64,000 nucleotides of DNA from Polaribacter huanghezhanensis (lineage in GTDB: Bacteria > Bacteroidota > Bacteroidia > Flavobacteriales > Flavobacteriaceae), in the NCBI RefSeq assembly GCF_030444335.1, contig NZ_CP128595.1, positions 124,001 through 188,000 of the forward strand. The letters are read 5' to 3'. Below, piece by piece: positions 1 to 7,439 of this stretch (position 1 is the stretch's first letter; each line of letters opens with the position of its first letter). The translations under genes were made by a program, and so were the position numbers. The notes beneath the pieces are model-generated. The model saw nothing but the letters and a program-made list of their open reading frames with translations, searched no databases and was not told the DNA's origin.

Positions 1-207
1 TAAATACGGATATTGACTTGGTTGTTTTTGAAGTTTATTTTCCCAAAAATCAAGTTCTTTTTGAGCTACTATTTTTGAAGTGTTTACCGATAAGTTTAAA
101 TAGGTATCGTAGTCTTTTTTATTGGTAATTTTAGAATCATTTTTAGTTGAACAACTAAATGAAACAACTGCAAATATTACTAAAATAAAATTTTGTTTTG
201 TTTTCAT
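1..207 (-). CDS. Lipoprotein, N-terminal part (runs off left edge)
   Basis: Reading leftwards from the ATG at 207, 69 codons stay open to the window edge, so only the N-terminus is present. The protein begins MKTKQNFILVIFAVVSFSCS, a signal peptide ending in a lipobox (S-F-S-C) with Cys19 as the lipidation site. The mature part is polar and helical-looking (for example ELDFWENKLQKQPSQY), which would fit the start of a TPR-type protein, but too little is visible to name a family. It is the last gene of the leftward DUF4331 cluster, separated from it by a hairpin terminator, so it may have its own promoter. Exported, membrane-anchored location is well supported; function is unknown. Confidence 0.75.
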   Translation of the reverse strand, partial: MKTKQNFILVIFAVVSFSCSTKNDSKITNKKDYDTYLNLSVNTSKIVAQKELDFWENKLQKQPSQYPYL

Positions 208-239
208 TATTTCGAAGGATTTAAAGTGAAAATTATTGT

Positions 240-273
240 AAAAATTGACTGTATTTTACAACAGTCAATTTTT
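240..273. terminator. Bidirectional hairpin terminator
   Basis: A perfect 13-bp stem (AAAAATTGACTGT paired with ACAGTCAATTTTT) with an 8-nt loop and flanking A/T runs on both sides. It lies downstream of the DUF4331 lipoprotein gene on the minus strand and upstream of the left-edge lipoprotein gene. Confidence 0.8.
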
Positions 274-278
274 ATTTT

Positions 279-308
279 TAAGGGGGATTTTATTAAGGGG
301 GATTTTAT
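279..308. repeat. 15-bp tandem duplication
   Basis: The unit TAAGGGGGATTTTAT occurs twice head to tail, ending one base before the stop codon of the DUF4331 lipoprotein gene. It looks like a recent slippage duplication and no function is apparent. Confidence 0.8.
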
Positions 309-309
309 T

Positions 310-867
310 TTACCAAGGTGACGCCAAGTAAGGGAACGACGTAGAAAAAGTTTTGTCGTTTGCATCTACATGATCATCAGATAATGTTGGGTTTTCAGTA
401 AAATCTTCTCCACCAAAAATCAACAATAATTCTACCGTAATAACATCATCATTCAACGCTCTTCCTGTCAACACATTTGTGCCATCATAAAAAGTTGTTT
501 TTCCGTCTAATGATACTGTTAATACATCTGTTGCCAAAACACTTGTAAAAGTTGCAGCGTCCAACATTAATGCATTTTTATCTCCTGCATTTGCGTACGC
601 CGGACTTAAGGCTTTTAAATTTATTTCAAACATTGATTGAAATGCTGCTCCTTGTTGAGTAGGAATTGTAACATTAAAAGCATCTTTCATATTTGAGTTT
701 ACAAATACAGTATTAATCGCTGGTCTTCCCATTTGATCTTTCTGCGCATATGTACCAGAAAAATCAATCATAACCTCTGTTTCTAAACTCGATTTTTTAC
801 TACAACTTGTCAATGACATAATTGACAAAATTAATACGGTTACTATTTTTATATTGTTAAGTTTCAT
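310..867 (-). CDS. DUF4331-type lipoprotein
   Basis: A 185-residue protein with signal peptide and lipobox (M-S-L-T-S-C, Cys22), so it should be anchored in the outer or inner membrane. The mature part has the motif M-G-R-P-A-I-N-T-V-F, typical of the second half of DUF4331 proteins, and an acidic C-terminal stretch (DDHVDANDKTF). At 185 residues it is about half the size of many DUF4331 proteins; the gene just upstream (896-1546) carries the other typical motif, so the pair may together correspond to one longer family member. The gap is 28 nt and co-transcription is likely. Function of the family is not established. Confidence is high for the gene and moderate for the family. Confidence 0.75.
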   Translation of the reverse strand: MKLNNIKIVTVLILSIMSLTSCSKKSSLETEVMIDFSGTYAQKDQMGRPAINTVFVNSNMKDAFNVTIPTQQGAAFQSMFEINLKALSPAYANAGDKNALMLDAATFTSVLATDVLTVSLDGKTTFYDGTNVLTGRALNDDVITVELLLIFGGEDFTENPTLSDDHVDANDKTFSTSFPYLASPW

Positions 868-895
868 TTTTAAAAGTTTTAAAATTGTTAATTAA

Positions 896-1546
896 TTATT
901 GTTTTACTTTAGATTCTACCCAAGTATTAATTGTTCCGCTTCCACCAATCATAGATTTTGGAACTTCAACTACAATAGATAATACATTAGTTCCTGCAAA
1001 AGTATCTGCACCTGGATTGTTAAAGCTTGTTGCTCTACCTCCAATAATTTCTCCGTATTGTGCAAAATCCATAAAGAAAGGATCATCTCTTGGACCAGCA
1101 AAGAATTTCATTTCTCCTTTTGTTCCTATGATTGCATTTGAACCATAAGGTGTAATTGCTACTCCATACGCAGAATTATCAGTAGGAATTGTACTATTTA
1201 AACCTGTAGAACCTGGTGCAAAAGGACCAAAGAAATACATTTTCCCGTTTCTTGGAATTGCTTGTATTACCCAATCTTCAATTTTATCATCGTTGGTATC
1301 AATATTAAATTCTACCAAAACGTTTTCATCAAATTTTGCTGTTTGTGACGCCATCGGACTTAATAGTCCTTGTACGTTGGCAACAAAAACTAAATTGTTG
1401 GTGTTTTCGCCTTGAAAGGCATAAAAATCGGTGATATCACTTGAACCACCTGCTACTGTTGGAGCATCAATATGATCTGCTGCATATAGGATTAAACCTA
1501 ATACTGCAAATGCGCATGTTCCAATAATTAATTTCATTTTTTTCAT
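896..1546 (-). CDS. DUF4331 domain protein, secreted
   Basis: A 216-residue protein with an N-terminal hydrophobic signal (residues 4-22) followed directly by A-D-H-I-D-A-P, the hallmark start of DUF4331 proteins; in many bacteria this HxDAP segment opens the mature domain. It continues with D-I-T-D-F-Y-A-F, also typical. No lipobox is visible, so it is likely periplasmic or secreted. A second in-frame ATG three codons downstream is an alternative start. It is the first gene of a leftward unit with the lipoprotein at 310-867, and a possible ECF-sigma promoter lies upstream. Biochemical function is unknown. Confidence 0.8.
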   Translation of the reverse strand: MKKMKLIIGTCAFAVLGLILYAADHIDAPTVAGGSSDITDFYAFQGENTNNLVFVANVQGLLSPMASQTAKFDENVLVEFNIDTNDDKIEDWVIQAIPRNGKMYFFGPFAPGSTGLNSTIPTDNSAYGVAITPYGSNAIIGTKGEMKFFAGPRDDPFFMDFAQYGEIIGGRATSFNNPGADTFAGTNVLSIVVEVPKSMIGGSGTINTWVESKVKQ

Positions 1547-1584
1547 GATTGTAAATTTTAGTTAATTACTTATTCTCCTCTACT

Positions 1585-1608
1585 TACGAGAAAAAGAAAG
1601 GCACGGTT
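1585..1608 (-). promoter_or_regulatory. Candidate ECF-sigma promoter for the DUF4331 genes
   Basis: On the minus strand the sequence shows AACC, a spacer of exactly 16 bp, then CGTA, the layout of group IV (ECF) sigma promoters. The general Bacteroidota box TAnnTTTG is absent from this 179-bp gap. The predicted start would leave a leader of about 30 nt before the ATG at 1546. This is pattern recognition only. Confidence 0.45.
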
Positions 1609-1716
1609 TTATTTTTTTTAAAAAAAATTAATTTTATTTTAAAAAAATACCTTAAACAACTAATCATAAGTATTTTAACTTATTAAAAAATATTTATTTT
1701 TTCTGATAAGAATCCT

Positions 1717-1724
1717 TATTTTTG
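1717..1724 (+). promoter_or_regulatory. TAnnTTTG -7 box of the epimerase gene
   Basis: TATTTTTG matches the Bacteroidota -7 consensus and ends one base before the first ATG (1726) and four bases before the second (1729). Transcription would begin at or next to the start codon. Confidence 0.5.
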
Positions 1725-1725
1725 A

Positions 1726-2607
1726 ATGATGACTACAATTTTAATTACAGGAGGAACAGGTTTGGTAGGAAAATTACTTGCCGAAAAATTGATTGTTAAG
1801 AATTATACTGTTCGTGTTTTAACAAGAACTCCAAAAAAAGAAAATGAATTCTCCTGGGATATTGCCAATAATTTTATTGATGAAAAAGCATTTGACAATT
1901 TAGATTATATCATTCATTTAGCTGGCGCAGGAATTGCCGATAAAAGGTGGACATCAAAAAGAAAAAAAGAAATAATAGATAGTAGAACACAATCTACACA
2001 ATTACTATTAGATAAAGTAAAAGAATTAAAAGTGCCACTTCGTAGTTTTATTTCTGCATCTGCTGTTGGTTATTACGGAGCCATCACTTCAGGTAAAATT
2101 TTTACCGAAAGGGATGTTTCTGCAAATGATTTTTTAGGAACTGTATGCAACCTTTGGGAGAAAGCTGTTTTAGAATTTGACAAAATTGCGATTCCAACTA
2201 CAATTTTTAGACTCGGAATTGTATTGAGTAAAAAAGGAGGGGCATTAGAAAAGATGAAAACACCCATTATTACTCCGATTGCAAACGGAAAACAATATAT
2301 CCCTTGTATAGATATTGAAGACTTAACTGATATGTTCATTTTTGCCATTGAAAAGAATCTAACAGGAATTTTTAATGCCGTTGCGCCAGAAGAACAAACC
2401 AGTTATGGTTTCTCTAAATTATTGGCTAAAAAAACAAAGAGACCATTTGTACCAATTGGTGTTCCAACATTTTTATTAAAACTAATTTTTGGTGAAATGT
2501 CTATTCTATTAACTACAGGAAGTAGGGTTTCCTCTAAAAAAATTATAGAAACTGGCTTTCAGTTTACACATAAAAAACTAGAAAGTTCGTTAAATAACTT
2601 AACTTAG
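1726..2607 (+). CDS. TIGR01777-family NAD(P)-dependent epimerase (SDR39U1/YfcH-like)
   Basis: A 293-residue protein that opens with the Rossmann motif I-L-I-T-G-G-T-G-L-V-G (G8-x-x-G-x-x-G) of extended short-chain dehydrogenases. The segments L-D-Y-I-I-H-L-A-G-A-G-I-A, S-A-S-A-V-G-Y-Y-G and the C-terminal DUF1731-like region (F-N-A-V-A-P-E) are the usual order in the TIGR01777/YfcH family. The family binds NADP(H) but its physiological substrate is unknown. Length matches the family. Two adjacent ATG codons (1726 and 1729) can serve as start; the promoter box so close upstream favours the second. It is followed after 23 nt by the M1 peptidase gene on the same strand. Confidence 0.9.
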   Translation: MMTTILITGGTGLVGKLLAEKLIVKNYTVRVLTRTPKKENEFSWDIANNFIDEKAFDNLDYIIHLAGAGIADKRWTSKRKKEIIDSRTQSTQLLLDKVKELKVPLRSFISASAVGYYGAITSGKIFTERDVSANDFLGTVCNLWEKAVLEFDKIAIPTTIFRLGIVLSKKGGALEKMKTPIITPIANGKQYIPCIDIEDLTDMFIFAIEKNLTGIFNAVAPEEQTSYGFSKLLAKKTKRPFVPIGVPTFLLKLIFGEMSILLTTGSRVSSKKIIETGFQFTHKKLESSLNNLT

Positions 2608-2630
2608 CATCCACTTTATAACACTACAAA

Positions 2631-4265
2631 ATGAAAAATAAAACGTTTTTAAGTATAGTATTTCTTCTAATTACAATTTCGATTACTGCTCAAAAAAATA
2701 ATTTTACAAGACAAGATACTTTAAGAGGATCCATAACTCCAGAGCGCGTTTGGTGGGATTTAAAATACTATCATTTAGACATTCAGGTTTTTCCAGAAAC
2801 CAAATCTATCAAAGGAAAAAATACCATAGAGTATACCGTTTTAAAACCATATCAAGTATTACAAGTAGATTTACAACCGCCTTTAAAAATCACCAAAGTA
2901 ACTCAAAATGGTAAAGCGTTAAAAGTAATTTCTGAAGTAAATGCGCATTTCGTTCAACTAGAAGAAAAGCAACAAGTTGGGGCTGTAAATGCTATTGTAG
3001 TGTATTATGAAGGCAAACCACAAGAAGCAAAAAGAGCACCTTGGGATGGCGGGTTTTCATGGAAAAAAGACAAAAATAACAATGAATTTATAGCAACATC
3101 GTGTCAAGGTTTAGGCGCAAGTGTTTGGTGGCCAAATAAAGATCATATGTATGACGAAGTTGAAAACATAGATATTAGTGTTCGTGTTCCATCAAATTTA
3201 ATGGAAGTATCCAACGGAAAATTGAAAAGCGTAGAAAAACATAATGATCATACAACCACGTATAATTGGACGGTAAAAAATCCAATCAATAATTATGGAG
3301 TAAATGTAAACATTGGAGATTATGCACATTTTTCAGAAAAATACAATGGAGAAGCTGGCGTTTTAGACATGAATTATTATGTATTAAAATACAATCTAGA
3401 AAAAGCGAAAAAGCAATTTAAAGATGCTCCAAAAATGATGAAAGCGTTTGAGCATTGGTTCGGGAAATATCCTTTTTATAAAGATGGTTATAAGTTAGTT
3501 GAAGTGCCGTATTTAGGTATGGAACACCAAAGCTCTGTAACTTACGGAAACAAATTTGCAAACGGATATTTAGGCAGAGATTTATCTGGAACTGGTTGGG
3601 GTTTAAAATTCGATTTTATCATTATTCACGAATCTGGACACGAATGGTTTGCTAATAATATTACGTACAAAGACATGGCAGATATGTGGATTCATGAGAG
3701 TTTTACCAACTATTCTGAAAGTTTGTTTATAGAATATTATTACGGAAAAAAAGCAGCTGCTGAATACATCATTGGTTTAAGAAAAACTATTGGAAATAGA
3801 AGTCCGATTATTGGAAAATACGATGTAAATAACTCAGGTTCTGGCGATATGTACAACAAAGGTGGAAACATGTTACACACCATTCGTCAACTAGTGAATA
3901 ATGATGAGAAATGGCGAGAAATTTTACGTGGATTGAATAGCGAGTTTTATCATCAAACAGTTACCACAAAACAAATTGAAGAGTATATGTCTCAAAAATC
4001 TGGCGTGGATTTGTCTAAAGTGTTTGATCAATATTTAAGAGATTATAGAATTCCAGAATTTGCATATGCAATTAGAGGAAATCAATTAAAATACAAATGG
4101 AATCATGTTTTAGACGGATTTAATATGCCAATAAAAGTGATGATTAACGGAAAAATTAAAACTTTGCAGCCAACGGATATTTGGAAAACAGCACAATTAG
4201 AGGGTTCTAATCCAACGTTAAAAGTGGATGAAAATTATTATGTAAAATCTAAAAAACTAGACTAA
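2631..4265 (+). CDS. M1 family metallopeptidase
   Basis: A 544-residue exported aminopeptidase-type enzyme. Residues 1-20 form a signal peptide ending T-A-Q. The zinc site is complete: HESGH at residues 333-337 and the third ligand Glu356 in W-I-H-E-S, which is the HEXXH-x18-E arrangement of gluzincins. The upstream G-M-E-H-Q segment takes the place of the GxMEN substrate-binding motif, as in many Bacteroidota members. The N-terminal beta domain (about 35-230) precedes the catalytic domain (about 250-480). It should release N-terminal amino acids from peptides in the periplasm or outside the cell. Its 3' end overlaps the convergent cyclo-ligase gene by 9 nt. Confidence 0.93.
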   Translation: MKNKTFLSIVFLLITISITAQKNNFTRQDTLRGSITPERVWWDLKYYHLDIQVFPETKSIKGKNTIEYTVLKPYQVLQVDLQPPLKITKVTQNGKALKVISEVNAHFVQLEEKQQVGAVNAIVVYYEGKPQEAKRAPWDGGFSWKKDKNNNEFIATSCQGLGASVWWPNKDHMYDEVENIDISVRVPSNLMEVSNGKLKSVEKHNDHTTTYNWTVKNPINNYGVNVNIGDYAHFSEKYNGEAGVLDMNYYVLKYNLEKAKKQFKDAPKMMKAFEHWFGKYPFYKDGYKLVEVPYLGMEHQSSVTYGNKFANGYLGRDLSGTGWGLKFDFIIIHESGHEWFANNITYKDMADMWIHESFTNYSESLFIEYYYGKKAAAEYIIGLRKTIGNRSPIIGKYDVNNSGSGDMYNKGGNMLHTIRQLVNNDEKWREILRGLNSEFYHQTVTTKQIEEYMSQKSGVDLSKVFDQYLRDYRIPEFAYAIRGNQLKYKWNHVLDGFNMPIKVMINGKIKTLQPTDIWKTAQLEGSNPTLKVDENYYVKSKKLD

Positions 4266-4814
4266 TTCTTTTACTAAAATTTGATCCAAACAAACATCGT
4301 GTGTTTCTTTAGGAACAGCAGCTACTTCTTGAAACGGATAAAAAATCCCGATTTTAAAAGCAGTTGGAAGTTGCGCTAAAAACGTATCGTAATATCCGCC
4401 GCCATAACCCAATCTAAAGTTTTGATTATCGAAAGCCAAACCTGGCACAATAACCAAATCATAATTTCCAGAATACACAGTAGAATTTGCTGGATACGAT
4501 GTGCCAAAAATACCTTTTTCTACGTCTTCTAAAGCATGTAATTCTAAATTTTCTAACTGACGTTTAGGTAACGTTTTTGGAGAAATAATTTTGATATTTT
4601 GCGCTAACATTTTTTGTATAAACGGACGAATATCGATTTCTGTTCCCATGGGTAAATAGGCATGAACCACTTTTGCGTTTTGTTCTTTTACCAATTTTTC
4701 TAGTTCTGCACAAATCCATAAATCGTATTCTTTTTTAGCTGCAGATCTATTTCTTGCGCGTTTTTTATACATTTCTTTTCGCAATGCATCTTTCATGTCT
4801 AAAATTGGCTCCAT
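4257..4814 (-). CDS. 5-formyltetrahydrofolate cyclo-ligase
   Basis: A 185-residue protein that converts 5-formyl-THF to 5,10-methenyl-THF with ATP, a folate salvage step in the cytosol. The family hallmark G-Y-G-G-G-Y-Y-D is present near residues 137-144, and the N-terminal basic segment (K-D-A-L-R-K-E-M-Y-K-K-R-A-R) supplies the usual R/K-rich ATP site. The ATG at 4814 could be the start, but the ATG at 4796 (M-K-D-A-L-R) gives the usual family N-terminus. A TAnnTTTG box lies at 4832-4839. It converges with the M1 peptidase gene, overlapping by 9 nt. Confidence 0.92.
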   Translation of the reverse strand: MEPILDMKDALRKEMYKKRARNRSAAKKEYDLWICAELEKLVKEQNAKVVHAYLPMGTEIDIRPFIQKMLAQNIKIISPKTLPKRQLENLELHALEDVEKGIFGTSYPANSTVYSGNYDLVIVPGLAFDNQNFRLGYGGGYYDTFLAQLPTAFKIGIFYPFQEVAAVPKETHDVCLDQILVKELV

Positions 4815-4831
4815 GTAAAATTCTTTTAACT

Positions 4832-4839
4832 CAAAGATA
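4832..4839 (-). promoter_or_regulatory. TAnnTTTG -7 box of the cyclo-ligase gene
   Basis: TATCTTTG on the minus strand, 18 nt upstream of the ATG at 4814. It is an exact match to the Bacteroidota -7 consensus; the -33 element is not clear. Confidence 0.5.
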
Positions 4840-4907
4840 AATGAAATTCACTAAAAACCCATTTTGTAGTATGTGCATTTTTGTATATTGCTAACATAAA
4901 TAGAACT

Positions 4908-5858
4908 ATGGATTTCTGGCAACAACTTTTAACGCAATTACAACAAAATAAAAAAGTATACCTCTTAACGGTAATCGAAAATTTCGGAAGTTCTCCTGGC
5001 AGAAAAGGATTTAAAATGTTGGTTGCTGATGATGGATTTATCTTCGGTTCTGTTGGTGGCGGCGTTATGGAATTTACCTTAGTAGAAGAAGTAAAAGATT
5101 TGTTGCAAAAAGAAAATCAACCTGTATTTTTTAGAAAACAAATTCACCAAGGAAACGGAAAAGACAAATCTGGGATGATTTGTTCTGGAGAACAAACGGT
5201 AGTTTTTCATCCTATACAGACTTCAAATATTCAGCTTGTAAAAAACATTTTAAACTGCATCAACAATAACGAGCCACAAACGTTATCTTTTACTCCAAAC
5301 GGAATTCAGCTTTCAAAAAATACCATTGCCGATAAATACGAAACTCAAATAGAATCTGAAAAAGAATGGACATTTAAAGAACATATTGGCTTTAAAGAAA
5401 CACTTTATATTGTTGGTGGCGGACATGTTGGTTTGGCGGTTTCTAAACTGTTTCGATTCTTAAACTTTACGGTTGTGGTTTTTGATAATAGAGACAATTT
5501 AAACACGCTAGAATCAAATACTTTTGCACATCAAAAACACGTCATTGACTACACAAAAATTACCGATTTTATTAAAAAAGGAAACGATAGTTATGTAGTA
5601 ATTATGACCAATAAATATACGGATGATAAATTGGTGTTGAGTCAATTGCTACGAAACAAATACGCCTATGTTGGTGTTTTAGGAAGCAAAGCCAAATTAA
5701 AAACCATGTGGGAAGTTCTACTTAAAGAAGGTTTTAAACAAAAAGAACTTGACACTGTTTTTGCGCCAATAGGAATTCATATTAAAAGTGAAACTCCAGA
5801 AGAAATTGCAATAAGTATTGCCGCAGAAATTATACAAACTAAAAATAAAGCGCTGTAA
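4908..5858 (+). CDS. XdhC/CoxI family protein (molybdenum-hydroxylase maturation)
   Basis: XdhC-type proteins bind sulfurated molybdenum cofactor and pass it to xanthine-dehydrogenase-type enzymes. The N-terminal XdhC_CoxI domain has S-S-P-G-R-K-G near residue 25 and G-S-V-G-G-G-V-M-E, and the C-terminal Rossmann domain has the motif Y-I-V-G-G-G-H-V-G. From the ATG at 4908 the protein has 316 residues; an upstream TTG at 4881 would add nine residues with no homology look, so ATG is preferred. The likely client, a two-subunit molybdenum hydroxylase, lies far away at 29.8-32.5 kb. Confidence 0.9.
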   Translation: MDFWQQLLTQLQQNKKVYLLTVIENFGSSPGRKGFKMLVADDGFIFGSVGGGVMEFTLVEEVKDLLQKENQPVFFRKQIHQGNGKDKSGMICSGEQTVVFHPIQTSNIQLVKNILNCINNNEPQTLSFTPNGIQLSKNTIADKYETQIESEKEWTFKEHIGFKETLYIVGGGHVGLAVSKLFRFLNFTVVVFDNRDNLNTLESNTFAHQKHVIDYTKITDFIKKGNDSYVVIMTNKYTDDKLVLSQLLRNKYAYVGVLGSKAKLKTMWEVLLKEGFKQKELDTVFAPIGIHIKSETPEEIAISIAAEIIQTKNKAL

Positions 5859-5960
5859 TTTAGTTTGTTTTAAATTTATTTTTAGATAACTTCTATGTTG
5901 GTGAATTTATTTCAGCAACTCTTGAGGTAAACATTTATGCTAAAAGAAATATAACTTGAA

Positions 5961-6016
5961 TTATATGCAAAAAAGCATATATATTTGATTATATGCAAAA
6001 AAGCATATATATTTGA
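5961..6016 (+). promoter_or_regulatory. Two tandem 28-bp palindromic operators upstream of satD
   Basis: A 28-bp unit is repeated twice without gap (5961-5988 and 5989-6016). Each unit contains the inverted repeat TATATGC-AAAAAA-GCATATA, and the second ends 15 nt before the satD ATG. Identical spaced dyads directly in front of a gene that itself encodes a C-terminal helix-turn-helix suggest an autoregulatory operator, which is an inference. Confidence 0.6.
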
Positions 6017-6031
6017 TAAAAATTAAAACTT

Positions 6032-6634
6032 ATGATTGCAGTTATAACTGGAGATATTATCAATTCTAGAAATATAGATGCTCAAAAATGGATGCCCAAA
6101 TTAAAAAAGGTCTTGAACAAATATGGATCAGAACCAAAAACTTGGGAAATATATCGAGGTGACAGTTTTCAAATAGAAGTACAAGCCACAGATGCATTAA
6201 AAGTAGCAATACTAATTAAATCAACAATAAAGCAATTTAAGTCATTAGACGTTAGGTTGGCAATTGGAATTGGAGAAAAAACGTATGAATCGGAAAAAAT
6301 AACTGAATCAAACGGAGATGCCTTCATATATTCTGGAGAAACATTTGAGAAACTAAAAAAACAAACACTTGCTATTAAAACCATATGGAATGATTTCAAT
6401 CAAACAATAAATTTAATGTTTGACCTTGCAACTCTTACTATGGACAACTGGACTCCATCTTCTTGTTTAATCATAAAAACAGCAATAGAGTCTGAGAATA
6501 TTAATCAAAAAGAATTAGCTGCTCTACTTAATAAAAAGCAAAGCAATATTAGTACTAGTTTAAAAAGAGCTGGGTTCGATGAAATCCAAAAGCTACTACA
6601 CTACTATCAACAAAAAATTAAAAACAAATGTTAA
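6032..6634 (+). CDS. SatD family protein with C-terminal helix-turn-helix
   Basis: A 200-residue cytosolic protein. Residues 1-10 read MIAVITGDII and are followed by N-S-R, the opening of the SatD family. The pattern of a hydrophobic strand ending G-D-I, then Y-R-G-D-S-F-Q near residue 42, then R-L-A-I-G-I-G near residue 80 resembles the metal-binding and core strands of nucleotide-cyclase/GGDEF palm domains; I infer this from motif order only. Residues about 160-190 (N-Q-K-E-L-A-A-L-L-N, then Q-S-N-I-S-T-S-L-K-R) look like a DNA-binding helix-turn-helix. It overlaps the next gene by 7 nt and is preceded by two palindromes. No biochemical role is established. Confidence 0.8.
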   Translation: MIAVITGDIINSRNIDAQKWMPKLKKVLNKYGSEPKTWEIYRGDSFQIEVQATDALKVAILIKSTIKQFKSLDVRLAIGIGEKTYESEKITESNGDAFIYSGETFEKLKKQTLAIKTIWNDFNQTINLMFDLATLTMDNWTPSSCLIIKTAIESENINQKELAALLNKKQSNISTSLKRAGFDEIQKLLHYYQQKIKNKC

Positions 6635-7335
6635 CACTAGCCATAAAGTTTATTTTAGCTCATTTAGCAGGGGATTTTTTATTTCAAACCGATAAATGGA
6701 TAGAGGATAAGAATGAGAAAAAACATAAATCATCTTATTTATATTGGCATCTATTAATTCATTTCATTTTACTATTATTCACGTTACAATTCGACTTTCA
6801 TTACTGGGTTGGAATTGTCATTATCATAGTTTCGCATTATATCATAGACCTCTTAAAATTGAACTTGAATAAAAAAATGAATTCGCAGGCACTTTTTTTT
6901 ACAGACCAAGTTCTACATTTTATAGTAATCTTAGGAGTTGTTCATTACTACATTCCTTTTAAAATAGATCTAACTTCTATTTACAGTACTGAGTCCTTAC
7001 TTTTAATTACATTTATGCTAATAACCACGCATGTATCTTCTGTTGTAATTAAAACACTTATCTCTAAATGGAAAATAGATGAGGAGTCTCCAAATCAAGC
7101 AGGAAAGTATATTGGAATGTTAGAAAGGTTGTTTGTTTTTTCCTTTATAATTTTAAATTATTGGGAAGGAATTGGTTTTCTTCTTGCTGCTAAATCTGTA
7201 TTTAGGTTTGGTGACTTGTCCAAAGCTAAGGATAGAAATTTAACTGAATATATTTTAATCGGAACATTATTAAGTTTTGGTATTGCAATTGCAACTGCTG
7301 TTGGATACAAATATTTAGTAGAGATATCCATTTAA
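6628..7335 (+). CDS. DUF3307 integral membrane protein
   Basis: A 235-residue protein with about six or seven hydrophobic segments. The N-terminus (F-I-L-A-H-L-A-G-D-F-L-F-Q-T-D-K-W) is the DUF3307 signature, followed by H-L-L-I-H-F-I and S-H-Y-I-I-D-L-L-K, which repeat conserved His/Asp residues at membrane edges. The start overlaps satD by 7 nt, so the two are translationally coupled and probably act together. The C-terminal part (about 140-235) carries more membrane segments. Function is unknown. Confidence 0.85.
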   Translation: MLTLAIKFILAHLAGDFLFQTDKWIEDKNEKKHKSSYLYWHLLIHFILLLFTLQFDFHYWVGIVIIIVSHYIIDLLKLNLNKKMNSQALFFTDQVLHFIVILGVVHYYIPFKIDLTSIYSTESLLLITFMLITTHVSSVVIKTLISKWKIDEESPNQAGKYIGMLERLFVFSFIILNYWEGIGFLLAAKSVFRFGDLSKAKDRNLTEYILIGTLLSFGIAIATAVGYKYLVEISI

Positions 7336-7379
7336 CTTTCAAAATATAAGAACACAACTCTTTATTTGTCGGTAACAAA

Positions 7380-7417
7380 TTAAAAAATCTTCCTCATTTA
7401 TGAAGAAGGTTTTTTAA
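7380..7417. terminator. Bidirectional terminator between convergent genes
   Basis: A long stem (TTAAAAAATCTTC with one mismatch, through TCAT/ATGA, to GAAGGTTTTTTAA) with a 2-nt apparent loop. It ends in T runs on either strand and serves the DUF3307 gene (plus) and the TPR protein gene (minus). Confidence 0.85.
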
Positions 7418-7439
7418 TTCAATTAATTTATAAATTCAC

